Position numbers and translations under genes: made by a program. From assembly GCF_900099705.1 (NCBI RefSeq), contig NZ_LT629695.1, positions 1,922,001-1,986,000 on the forward strand: DNA of 64,000 nt, written 5' to 3'. Below, one piece after another: positions 26,459 through 34,473 of this stretch (position 1 is the stretch's first letter; every line of letters begins with the position of its first letter). Source of the stretch: Agrococcus jejuensis. Lineage in GTDB: Bacteria; Actinomycetota; Actinomycetes; Actinomycetales; Microbacteriaceae. The notes beneath the pieces were generated by a model. That model was not told the DNA's origin. It did no database searches and saw only the letters and a program-made list of their open reading frames with translations.

Positions 26459-27679
26459 TCAGAACGCCGTCGGGCCCACCGTCTCGTAGCGGTGCCAGAC
26501 GCCCAGGGGGCCCGTGCCGGAGACCTCCCACGCGCCGATCGTGCGCGCCTTGAAGTTCGCGGGGTTGTGGGAGGCGACGGTGCGGGCGTTGCGCCAGTGG
26601 CGGTCGAGCGCGCGCGTGCGCTCCGTCGCCGACGCTCCGCCGATCTCGAACAGCCGCGTCGCGGCATCCGGCACCGCATCCGTGGCGAGCACCTGCGCCT
26701 GGTAGACGGCGATCTCCGCCTCCTCCAGCAGCCGCGCGTCGAGCGCAGCGCCCGGCGCAGCCGACGCCGCCGCGACGTCGAGCGCCCTCGCCGCCTCGAG
26801 CACCGCCGCCCGCACCGCGAAGGCCGTCGTCGACAGCCGCCCCACGACCTCGAGCACCTGCGGGTCGTCGGCGGGCCGCGCCGTGTTCGCGTGCACGTAC
26901 GACCGCGACCGCGGCCGCACGAAGTCGCCGGCGTCGCGCACGACGGCCTCGGCGATGCCCGCGAGCACCGCCACGAGGTGCAGCTGGTAGAACGCCTGGA
27001 TGTGCGTGAGCGGCCCGGCGCCGTACGTCGCGAACGCGTCGGGGTCCACGGGCACGCCGTCGAACACCGTCGTGCCCGAGGCCGTCGCGCGCTGGCCGAA
27101 GCCGTCCCAGTCGTCGCGGATCTCGACGCCGGGCGCATCCGTCGGCACCGCGAACGTCACGCGCGCGTCGCCGTCGGCGGCCGCGAGGTAGACCCAGTCG
27201 GAGTAGAGGGTGCCGGTGGAGTAGAACTTGCGCCCGTCGAGCCGCCATGCGCCGTCAGCACCGACCGACACCCGCGTCGAGATGTCGGCCAACGTGGTGC
27301 CGGTGAGCTCGCTCGTCGCGTTGCCCACGAGTGCACCGCCCGCGATGCGCGACACCCACGCATCCCGCTCCGCCCCGGGCCCGCGCCGCAGCACGAGCTC
27401 CACGAATCCGGCGTGCGAGCGCAGCAGGTGGCCGACGTTCGCATCGGCCGCCGACAGCGCGATCGTGAGCGCGACCGACTCGGCGATGGATGCTCCGAGT
27501 CCGCCATCGGCGACGGGCAGGCGCACCCGCCCGACGCCCGCATCCGCGAGCCTGCGCACGAGGTCGATCGGCAGCTCGCGGTCGAGCTCGCGCTGCACGG
27601 CTCCGGCGCGCACCTCCTCGATGAGCGGCGCGAAGCGGTCGACGATCGAGTCGGCCACGAGCCCGCCGACGACGGTCAC
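26459..27679 (-). CDS. Acyl-CoA dehydrogenase-fold flavin monooxygenase (DszC/SfnB-like)
   Basis: 406 residues from a GTG at 27679 that overlaps the stop of the upstream monooxygenase gene (GTGA). It has an acyl-CoA dehydrogenase fold with R-L-P-V-A-D-G-G-L-G-A-S near residue 55, S-E-L-T-G-T at about 120 and G-R-K-F-Y-S-T-G-T-L-Y-S-D at about 150. This last block is typical of the DszC/SfnB/TdsC subgroup, which uses reduced flavin and oxygen on sulfur compounds rather than acyl-CoA. Coupling to the DszA/NtaA-like gene supports a two-component desulfurisation or C-S cleavage pathway; the substrate is unknown. Confidence 0.88.
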   Translation of the reverse strand: MTVVGGLVADSIVDRFAPLIEEVRAGAVQRELDRELPIDLVRRLADAGVGRVRLPVADGGLGASIAESVALTIALSAADANVGHLLRSHAGFVELVLRRGPGAERDAWVSRIAGGALVGNATSELTGTTLADISTRVSVGADGAWRLDGRKFYSTGTLYSDWVYLAAADGDARVTFAVPTDAPGVEIRDDWDGFGQRATASGTTVFDGVPVDPDAFATYGAGPLTHIQAFYQLHLVAVLAGIAEAVVRDAGDFVRPRSRSYVHANTARPADDPQVLEVVGRLSTTAFAVRAAVLEAARALDVAAASAAPGAALDARLLEEAEIAVYQAQVLATDAVPDAATRLFEIGGASATERTRALDRHWRNARTVASHNPANFKARTIGAWEVSGTGPLGVWHRYETVGPTAF

Positions 27680-29046
27680 GAGAACGCTCCGCGCCACTGC
27701 CGCGCCGGGTGCGACGCGGGCAGCTGGTCGTGGCCGAAGATGCGCGACCGCAGGGTGCCGGGCGTCTCGGGGTGCGCCTCGGCGAGGCCCCGCTCGCGCA
27801 GCACGGGCATGACGTGGTCGACGAACTCCTCGAACGAGCCGGGGATCGTCCAGTTGATCACGTTGATGCCGTCGACGCCGGCGTCCTGCCACGTCGCGAG
27901 CTGGTCGGCGATCTGCTCGGGCGTGCCGACGACGCGCGAGCGGATGCGGGCGGACAGCGCCGCGAGGTCGCGGATCGTGGGCTCGCGGTCGCCCGCGGCC
28001 TCCTGCAGCCACTGCAGGTGCGACTGGTTCGTCTGCGTCCTCACCTGCGACAGCGGGGTGTCGGGGTCGAGCTGCGCGCCGGTCTCGGGGTCGAAGCCGA
28101 GGTTCGAGTGCACGAGGAAGCCGTCGGGCGAGAGGTGCTCGTCGATCTCGGCCGACTTCCGCTGCGCCTCCTCCTCCGTCGACCCGATCACGAAGGCGAG
28201 GCCCAGGAAGAAGCGGATGTCGTCGCGGGCGCGGCCCACGGCCTCCACCTGGTCGCGGGTCGACGCGATGAGCTCGGCGGTCTTCTCGGGCGTCGACGAC
28301 AGGATGAACTGGGCCTCGGCGTTGCGCGCCGCGAACGCGCGGCCGGCGACCGACGACCCGGCCTGGAACAGCACGGGCGTGCGCTGCGGCGACGGCCGCG
28401 ACAGGTGCGGTCCGGCGACCGAGTAGCGCGTGCCGACGTGGTCGATGCGGTGGATGCCGGCCGCGTCCGACACGACGCCGGCGGCCTTGTCGGCGCGCCA
28501 CGCGTCGTCGTCCCACGACCCCTCCCACAGCTTCGTTACGACGTCGACGTACTCCTGCGCCCACACGTAGCGCTCGTCGTGCTCCTCGAGCCGGTCGCTG
28601 CCGAAGTTGCGGGCGGCGCCGTCGAGGGCGCTCGTCACGACGTTCCAGCCGACGCGACCCTTCGTGAGGTGGTCGAGCGTCGAGACGCGGCGTGCGAACT
28701 CGAACGGGTGCGCCTGCAGCACCGACGACGTGAAGGCGAAGCCCAGGTGCTCGGTCGCGGCGGCGAGCGCCGAGATGAGCACCGACGGGTCGCCGTTGGG
28801 GATCTGCAGGCCCTCGCGCGCGTTGAGCGTGTAGTCGCCGCCCGCCGGGCCGTACAGGCCCACGACGTCGGCGAAGAACATGGCGTCGAAGCCGCCGCGC
28901 TCGAGCGTCCTCGCGAGGTCGACCCACAGGTCGAGCTCGTCGAACCGGTGCTGCTGCGCGTCGGGATGCCGCCACAGGCCGTGCTGGATGTGCGAGACGG
29001 TGTCCATGACGAACGCTGCGTACCGCAGCGGCGGGCGATCGGGCAC
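27676..29046 (-). CDS. FMN-dependent monooxygenase, NtaA/SnaA/DszA family
   Basis: 456 residues, usual length. The bacterial luciferase-like fold is shown by the N-terminal H-G-L-W-R-H-P, F-D-A-M-F-F-A-D-V-V-G-L-Y, the block K-G-R-V-G-W-N-V-V-T-S, and Y-V-W-A-Q-E-Y. These belong to the NtaA/SnaA/DszA group, which oxygenates aromatic or sulfur-containing substrates using FMNH2 from a separate reductase. The GTG start at 29046 has an excellent GGAGGAGG ribosome site. First gene of a two-gene operon divergent from an MHS transporter. No flavin reductase gene is in the window. Confidence 0.94.
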   Translation of the reverse strand: MPDRPPLRYAAFVMDTVSHIQHGLWRHPDAQQHRFDELDLWVDLARTLERGGFDAMFFADVVGLYGPAGGDYTLNAREGLQIPNGDPSVLISALAAATEHLGFAFTSSVLQAHPFEFARRVSTLDHLTKGRVGWNVVTSALDGAARNFGSDRLEEHDERYVWAQEYVDVVTKLWEGSWDDDAWRADKAAGVVSDAAGIHRIDHVGTRYSVAGPHLSRPSPQRTPVLFQAGSSVAGRAFAARNAEAQFILSSTPEKTAELIASTRDQVEAVGRARDDIRFFLGLAFVIGSTEEEAQRKSAEIDEHLSPDGFLVHSNLGFDPETGAQLDPDTPLSQVRTQTNQSHLQWLQEAAGDREPTIRDLAALSARIRSRVVGTPEQIADQLATWQDAGVDGINVINWTIPGSFEEFVDHVMPVLRERGLAEAHPETPGTLRSRIFGHDQLPASHPARQWRGAFS

Positions 29047-29108
29047 GACTCCTCCTCCTCGCGCGGCGCTCGCGCGACCCGCCCAGCCTGCCGAAGGCCC
29101 GAGCCCGC

Positions 29109-29123
29109 GTCACGTCGCGTGAC
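29109..29123. promoter_or_regulatory. Candidate operator between divergent monooxygenase and MHS genes
   Basis: Perfect palindrome GTCACG-TCG-CGTGAC, followed by an imperfect one GTGT..ACAC (29127-29145) and TGCGTCACGCGTTGCA further on. It lies in the 164-bp gap between the divergent starts. A regulator site is likely but no regulator is linked. Confidence 0.4.
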
Positions 29124-29210
29124 GGCGTGTGACGTCGTGCGACACGACCGCGTTGCGTCACGCGTTGCATCAGGGTTCGGTGGCCTGCGACCCGACCGCA
29201 GGAGCCCCCC

Positions 29211-30590
29211 ATGTCCCAGACGACCAGCGCGACGCCCGAGCGCACGACGCAGCAGCGCCGCCGCCGTGTGCTCGCCGCATCCCTCGTCGGCACCACGATC
29301 GAGTGGTACGACTTCTACCTCTACGCGCAGGCCGCCGCCCTCGTGTTCGGCGCGACGTTCTTCCCCGAGACGACGCCCGCCGTCGCCCTCATCGCGTCGT
29401 TCGCGACGTACGGCGTCGGCTTCCTCGCCCGCCCGCTCGGCGGCATCATCGCCGGCCACCTCGGCGACCGCATCGGCCGCAAGCAGCTGCTCGTCGGCTC
29501 GCTGCTGCTCATGGGCATCGCGACCCTGCTCATCGGCCTGCTGCCCACGTACGCGCAGATCGGCATCTGGGCCGTCGTCGCCCTCGTGGTGCTGCGTCTC
29601 GCGCAGGGCCTGTCGGCCGGCGCGGAGTGGGGCGGATCGGCGCTGCTGTCGGTCGAGCACGCTCCGGCCGGGCGCCGCGGATTCTTCGGCTCCTTCACGC
29701 AGATGGGCTCGGCGGGCGGCCTGCTGCTCGCGACCGCGTCGATCTGGGGCGTGCAGGGCATCCTCGGCACCCAGGCGTTCCAGGAGTGGGCGTGGCGCAT
29801 CCCGTTCCTCTTCTCGGCGGTGCTCGTCGTGATCGGCCTCGTCATCCGCCTCGGCGTCGAGGACGCTGCGGAGTTCCGCCAGATCAAGCAGGCGGGCGCG
29901 GTGCGCCGCTACCCGGTGCTCGAGGTGCTCAAGCGGCACCCGCGCGGCGTGCTCGTGACGATCGGCCTGCGCCTCGTGCAGCCGGCGTGGTTCTCGATCC
30001 TCACCGTGTACTCGCTCACGTACCTCACGAACGCGCGGGGAGACTCGGCGATCGGCATCCAGTCGCTGCTCATCGTGGGCGCGATCAGCCTCATCTCGAC
30101 GCCGCTGTGGGGCTGGCTGAGCGACCGGATCGGCCGCCGTCGCATCGCGATCGGCGCCGCGATCGGCATCGGCGTGGCCGTCTGGCCGTTCTTCGCCTTC
30201 CTCGACCACGGCCCGCTCGCGCTCGTGTGGCTCGTGTTCCTCGTCGGCATGAACGTGCTGCACGACGCGATCTACGGCCCGCAGGCGGCGTGGTTCGCCG
30301 AGCAGTTCCCGACCGACCTGCGCTACTCGGGCGTCTCGCTCGGCTACCAGGTGGGCTCGATCTTCTCGAACGGCCTCACGCCGCTGCTCGCGGTCGTGTT
30401 CGTGGAGCTCGGCGGCGGCAGCCCCTGGATCCTCTGCGTCTTCATCGGCGTCTACGCCGTGCTCACGTCGATCGCGGCGGTGTTCGCGAAGGACGGCGGC
30501 TCCGACGACGTCGAGCTCGCCGCCTCCGACGACGTCGAGGCCGAGCTGGATGCGCTCGTCGAGGGGGAGGGCGCCGCGCAGCGCGCGTAG
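29211..30590 (+). CDS. MHS-family MFS transporter (metabolite:H+ symporter)
   Basis: 459 residues, about 12 helices. The start G-T-T-I-E-W-Y-D-F-Y-L-Y-A and the loop G-H-L-G-D-R-I-G-R-K are diagnostic of the metabolite:H+ symporter family (ShiA, KgtP, ProP relatives). F-G-S-F-T-Q-M-G-S-A-G and P-F-L-F-S-A follow as usual. The acidic C-terminal tail (S-D-D-V-E-L, D-D-V-E-A-E-L) is longer than typical. It is divergent from the flavin monooxygenase operon and could import its substrate; this is inference from position. Confidence 0.93.
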   Translation: MSQTTSATPERTTQQRRRRVLAASLVGTTIEWYDFYLYAQAAALVFGATFFPETTPAVALIASFATYGVGFLARPLGGIIAGHLGDRIGRKQLLVGSLLLMGIATLLIGLLPTYAQIGIWAVVALVVLRLAQGLSAGAEWGGSALLSVEHAPAGRRGFFGSFTQMGSAGGLLLATASIWGVQGILGTQAFQEWAWRIPFLFSAVLVVIGLVIRLGVEDAAEFRQIKQAGAVRRYPVLEVLKRHPRGVLVTIGLRLVQPAWFSILTVYSLTYLTNARGDSAIGIQSLLIVGAISLISTPLWGWLSDRIGRRRIAIGAAIGIGVAVWPFFAFLDHGPLALVWLVFLVGMNVLHDAIYGPQAAWFAEQFPTDLRYSGVSLGYQVGSIFSNGLTPLLAVVFVELGGGSPWILCVFIGVYAVLTSIAAVFAKDGGSDDVELAASDDVEAELDALVEGEGAAQRA

Positions 30591-30593
30591 CCC

Positions 30594-30762
30594 CCCACCA
30601 GCTGGTCGAGGAGCGCGCGAGCCGCCAGGCGAGCACGCGTCACGAGACCACGCGAGCGCCGCTCCTGGCCAGCCATGCGCATGGTCGCGTCGAGCGGGCA
30701 GGTCGCGTGGTCTCGTGACGGCTGCAGCCTTCGGCTGCGGCCTCCTCGACCAGCTGGCTGGG
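30594..30762. repeat. Family G: two inverted copies of a hairpin module
   Basis: Two modules face each other. Module 1 (30600-30655) begins GCTGGTCGAGGAG and ends CGTCACGAGACCACGCGA. Module 2 (30703-30757) is the reverse complement with the same ends but a different centre (GCTGCAG-CCTTCGG-CTGCGGC). An ATGCGCAT palindrome (30675-30682) is between them. Ends of this kind are widespread in Microbacteriaceae intergenic DNA, from memory. Confidence 0.8.
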
Positions 30763-30889
30763 GAGCCGGATCCGTGGGGCGCGGCGTCGCGCACGGGTCG
30801 AGCGCGTTACGAATCGGTCACAGCCATTGCCAAGCATCGCTGTACCCCGCAGGGTGAAGATGATTCGTCACCAGTCTCGGAGCGTGCGC

Positions 30890-33040
30890 ATGAGCGATGC
30901 CCTGTCCACCACGTCCGAGCCGGTCGCGCAGCGCCGCCGACGCGGGCTCTCGCTCGGCACGCAGGCCAAGCTGCTCGTGATGCTGCTGGTCGTGAGCCTC
31001 GTGTCGGCGATCGCGATCGGCGTCATCGGCGTGACGAACGGCCGGGCGTCGCTGCAGGCCGCCGCCTACGACCAGCTGACGACGATCCGCGAGCTGCGCG
31101 GCGAGGCGCTCGAGAGCGAGTTCGCGGCGATCCAGACCGCCGTCGAGGTCGACTCGCGCAACGCGCAGACCCTCGCGGCGCTGCAGGCGTTCGACGCCGG
31201 CTTCGACGCCCTGCGCGATCAGCCCCTCGATGCCGCGGACGACGCCGCGCTCACCGCGTTCTACGAGGAGCGGTACATCCCGGCGCTCGAGGAGCGCACG
31301 GGCGAGACGTACTCGGCCGACGCGTTCCTGCCCGCGACGAACGCCGGCAGGTACATCCAGTCGCAGTACACGGCGACGCGCGGGCTCGAGGACTTCGACG
31401 CGGCGCTGCAGGACCACGACGCGGGCGACGGCAGCGACTGGTCGGCAGCGAACGCGCAGTACGGCCCGTACCTCACGGGCCTCGTCGACACCCTCGGCTA
31501 CGAGGACCTGCTGCTGCTCAACCTCGACGCCGAGGTCGTGTACTCCGCGTACCAGAGCGTCGACATGGGGCTCTCGATGCGCGGCACCGTCTTCGGCGGC
31601 TCCGCGCTCACGCAGGCGTTCGACGAGGTGCTGTCGTCGGGATCGCTCGACGCCCTCGCGACGACCGACTTCGAGGCGTACCTGCCGTCGCTCGGCGCGT
31701 CGACGTCGTGGATCGTCTCGCCCGTCGGCGACGGCACGAACCTCGTCGGCGCGCTCGCCGTGCAGGTGCCGAGCGCGCAGATCGATGCGGTGCTCACGGG
31801 CAACGAGGGATGGGCGGACCAGGGGCTCGGCGAGACGGGCGAGGTCTACGTCGCCGGCGCCGACGGCCTCATGCGCAGCGCCTCGCGTCTGCTGGTCGAG
31901 GACCCGGAGGGCTACGTCGACCAGGTGGTGTCGCAGGGCACGCCCACGCGCGTCGCCGAGCAGGTCGTCGCCGACGAGTCGACCGTGCTGCTGCAGCCGG
32001 TCGACGACGACGGCGTCGAGGCGGCGCTGCGCGGCGAGGACGGCGTCGCCGAGATGGCCGACTACCGCGATGGCGCGAGCCTCGTCGCCTACGCGCCCAT
32101 CGAGCTGCAGGGCCTCGACTGGGTCATCGTCGCGCGCATCGACGCCGACGAGGCGTTCGCGCCCGTCGCCGACTTCACGCGCACCGTCGTGCTGTCGATC
32201 CTCGGCCTCCTGCTGCTCGTCAGCATCGTGTCGCTGCTGCTCGCGCAGGTCTTCACGCGTCCGATCAACAAGCTCGTGACCGCCGTGCATCAGGTCGCGG
32301 GCGGCGACTACACGGTGCAGGTGCCCGTGCGCTCGCGCGACGAGTTCGGCGACCTCGGCACGGCGTTCAACGAGATGGCGACGAGCCTCAGGCTCAAGCA
32401 GGACCTCATCGACCAGCAGCAGGACGAGAACGCACGCCTCATGCGCACGCTCATGCCCGACTCCGTCGCCGAGCGGCTCAAGGACGGCGGCGACGAGGCG
32501 ATCGCCGAGCGGCACGAGAACGTGTCGGTGCTGTTCGCCGAGCTCGTCGGCTGGGAGGACCACGCGCGCGGCCTCGGGCTCGAGGAGGAGATGGGGCAGC
32601 TCAACTTCCTCACCCGTGGATTCGACGAGGCGGCGACGAAGGCGGGCGTCGAGCAGGTGCGCACGCTGCGCGGTGGCTACCTCGCGAGCGTCGGGCTGCA
32701 GGTGCCGCGCGTCGACAATGCGCGCCGTGCCGTCGACTTCGGCATCGAGATGCGCGCCGTCGTCGAGCGCTTCAACGCGCAGCACGGCACGAAGGTCGCG
32801 CTGCGTGCCGGCGTCGACACCGGCACCGTCACGAGCGGCCTCGTCGCGCGCACGAACCTCGCCTACGACCTGTGGGGCGACGCCGTGAGCCTCGCGTACA
32901 AGGTGCGCACCGTCACGGGCGAGCCCGGCGTCTACGTGAGCGACGCCGTGCACGACCGCCTGCGCGACACCGTCGAGTTCACGAACGTCGGCAGCGTCGA
33001 CGTCGCGGGCACGGCCAAGGCCGTCTGGAGGGTCGGATGA
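30890..33040 (+). CDS. Membrane sensor with degenerate class III nucleotide-cyclase domain
   Basis: 716 residues. The ATG at 30890 has GGAG 7 bp upstream; ATGs at 30827 and 30860 are alternatives. Layout: TM1 about 28-48, a large extracellular domain of about 380 residues (dCache-like by size and pattern), TM2 about 432-455, HAMP about 456-510, a short coiled linker, then a class III cyclase homology domain about 545-715. By eye alignment to Rv1625c-type cyclases, the first metal Asp is Glu551 (V-L-F-A-E-L-V-G-W), the second is Gly595 (T-L-R-G-G-Y), the Asn is Ser667 and the transition-state Arg is Lys671 (W-G-D-A-V-S-L-A-Y-K). Catalysis is therefore doubtful. Its stop overlaps the MscS-type channel gene by 4 bp, so the two work together. 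Confidence 0.9.
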   Translation: MSDALSTTSEPVAQRRRRGLSLGTQAKLLVMLLVVSLVSAIAIGVIGVTNGRASLQAAAYDQLTTIRELRGEALESEFAAIQTAVEVDSRNAQTLAALQAFDAGFDALRDQPLDAADDAALTAFYEERYIPALEERTGETYSADAFLPATNAGRYIQSQYTATRGLEDFDAALQDHDAGDGSDWSAANAQYGPYLTGLVDTLGYEDLLLLNLDAEVVYSAYQSVDMGLSMRGTVFGGSALTQAFDEVLSSGSLDALATTDFEAYLPSLGASTSWIVSPVGDGTNLVGALAVQVPSAQIDAVLTGNEGWADQGLGETGEVYVAGADGLMRSASRLLVEDPEGYVDQVVSQGTPTRVAEQVVADESTVLLQPVDDDGVEAALRGEDGVAEMADYRDGASLVAYAPIELQGLDWVIVARIDADEAFAPVADFTRTVVLSILGLLLLVSIVSLLLAQVFTRPINKLVTAVHQVAGGDYTVQVPVRSRDEFGDLGTAFNEMATSLRLKQDLIDQQQDENARLMRTLMPDSVAERLKDGGDEAIAERHENVSVLFAELVGWEDHARGLGLEEEMGQLNFLTRGFDEAATKAGVEQVRTLRGGYLASVGLQVPRVDNARRAVDFGIEMRAVVERFNAQHGTKVALRAGVDTGTVTSGLVARTNLAYDLWGDAVSLAYKVRTVTGEPGVYVSDAVHDRLRDTVEFTNVGSVDVAGTAKAVWRVG

Positions 33041-34464
33041 TCGACGACGTGCTCGCGGCCGACTGGTTCGGCTGGGCGGTCGCGCTCGCGATCGGCGTGC
33101 CCATCGTGCTCGTGGTGCTCACGGAGGTCGTGAACCACCTGCAGCGGCGCGGGCACGCGGCGGCGAAGCCGCTGCGCTTCCTGCGCAACTGGGTCGTGCC
33201 GGTCGCGGCGCTGCTCGCGCTGCTCGCGTTCGCGTTCCAGTCGCCCGCCGACCAGGTGTGGGTGCGCATCGTCGCGACGGTGCTCGGCTTCCTCGTCATC
33301 CTGCTCGTGCTGTCGGCGTTCAACGTCGCGCTCTTCTCGCACGCCGAGGAGGGGTCGTGGCGGCAGCGCATCCCGACGATCTTCATCGAGATCGCCAGGC
33401 TCGTGCTCGTCGTCGTGGGCCTCGGCCTGCTGTTCCAGTGGGTGTGGGGCGCCGACGTCGGCGGCCTCATCACGGCGCTCGGCGTCACGTCGATCGTCAT
33501 CGGCCTCGCGCTGCAGAACGCCGTCGGCGGCGTCATCTCGGGCCTGCTGCTGCTGTTCGAGCAGCCGTTCCAGATCGGCGACCACCTCGATGCGGCAGGA
33601 GTCTCGGGCCGCGTGGTCGAGGTGAACTGGCGCGCGAGCCACATCGACACGGGCTCGGGCATCCAGATCGTGCCGAACTCGACGCTCGCGGGGGCGTCGT
33701 TCACGAACCGCTCGCGGCCAGCGGGGCCGCATCACGCAGCCGTCGACGTCGCGTTCTCGACCGACGATCCGCCGCACGAGGTCGTCGCGCTGCTCGTGCA
33801 CGTGGCGTCGAGCCTGCCGATGCTCGTGCCTGGCGAGACGCCCACGGCGTCGTACTCGGGCAAGGGCGGCTTCTCGGTGTCGCTGCCCGTGCAGGGCCCG
33901 GGCCTCGTCGGCGCCGCGACGAGCACCTTCCTCGGCTGGCTCTGGTACGCGGCCCGTCGCCGTGGCTTCGCCCTCGACGGGGATGCGACCGACCCGATCG
34001 CCGAGCCGGGCGTGCTCGAGCGCGCCATCGCCGACGTCGCACCGTCGCTGTTCGCCGACGAGGGGGGCAGGGCGCTGCTCGCCGAGCACGCGCGCCTCGA
34101 GCGCTGGGGCGTCGGCGAGACGGTGCAGCCGTCGGGCGTCGTGCCCGACACCGTGCGCTTCGTCGTCGACGGCCGCGCGCAGGTCGTCGCCGCCAACGGC
34201 GCGGCGCTGCTCGAGATCGGCACCGCCGAGCGCGGCGCCGCCATCGGGCAGACGGCGCTCACGCGCGAGCCGGCCATCGCCTCGACGGTCGTGCAGTCGG
34301 TCATGACGACCCTGTCGGTGCCGCTGCCGACCCTCGACCGGCTCGTCGCATCCGCACCCCGCCTCGCGCAGGAGATGGGCCGCTCGATCGACGCGACGAA
34401 GCAGGCGATGCGCGAGGCCGTCGCCGTCTCGGGAGGCACGGCACTGCCAGGGAGCCGCTCCTAG
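33037..34464 (+). CDS. MscS-type channel with C-terminal CNB-like domain
   Basis: 475 residues; the ATG at 33037 overlaps the sensor stop (ATGA). About five membrane helices: 12-32, 48-68, 73-98, 108-135 and the pore-lining stretch 137-175 (I-G-L-A-L-Q-N-A-V-G-G-V-I-S-G). The MscS beta-domain follows (I-G-D-H-L-D, V-P-N-S-T-L). Residues about 345-465 resemble a cyclic-nucleotide-binding fold (F-V-V-D-G-R-A-Q-V-V, then G-A-A-I-G-Q-T-A-L). This architecture is that of bacterial cyclic-nucleotide-gated (bCNG) channels. But the phosphate-binding cassette is altered: G-E is Gly404-Gln405 and the P-R-x-A-T Arg is Ala413. The ligand may be non-nucleotide, or gating may be by the partner sensor. Confidence 0.88.
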   Translation: MIDDVLAADWFGWAVALAIGVPIVLVVLTEVVNHLQRRGHAAAKPLRFLRNWVVPVAALLALLAFAFQSPADQVWVRIVATVLGFLVILLVLSAFNVALFSHAEEGSWRQRIPTIFIEIARLVLVVVGLGLLFQWVWGADVGGLITALGVTSIVIGLALQNAVGGVISGLLLLFEQPFQIGDHLDAAGVSGRVVEVNWRASHIDTGSGIQIVPNSTLAGASFTNRSRPAGPHHAAVDVAFSTDDPPHEVVALLVHVASSLPMLVPGETPTASYSGKGGFSVSLPVQGPGLVGAATSTFLGWLWYAARRRGFALDGDATDPIAEPGVLERAIADVAPSLFADEGGRALLAEHARLERWGVGETVQPSGVVPDTVRFVVDGRAQVVAANGAALLEIGTAERGAAIGQTALTREPAIASTVVQSVMTTLSVPLPTLDRLVASAPRLAQEMGRSIDATKQAMREAVAVSGGTALPGSRS

Positions 34465-34467
34465 ACT
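34462..34467 (+). promoter_or_regulatory. -10 box TAGACT made from the channel gene's stop codon
   Basis: TAGACT lies 6 nt before the peptidase ATG at 34474. Its first three bases are the TAG stop of the MscS-type gene. Confidence 0.5.
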
Positions 34468-34473
34468 CGGCGC

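Noticed and set aside
30550..33036. Upstream extension of the channel gene's frame, open to 30550
   Set aside because: It is the shadow of the sensor gene; the ATGA overlap and the membrane-helix start at 33037 fit better.
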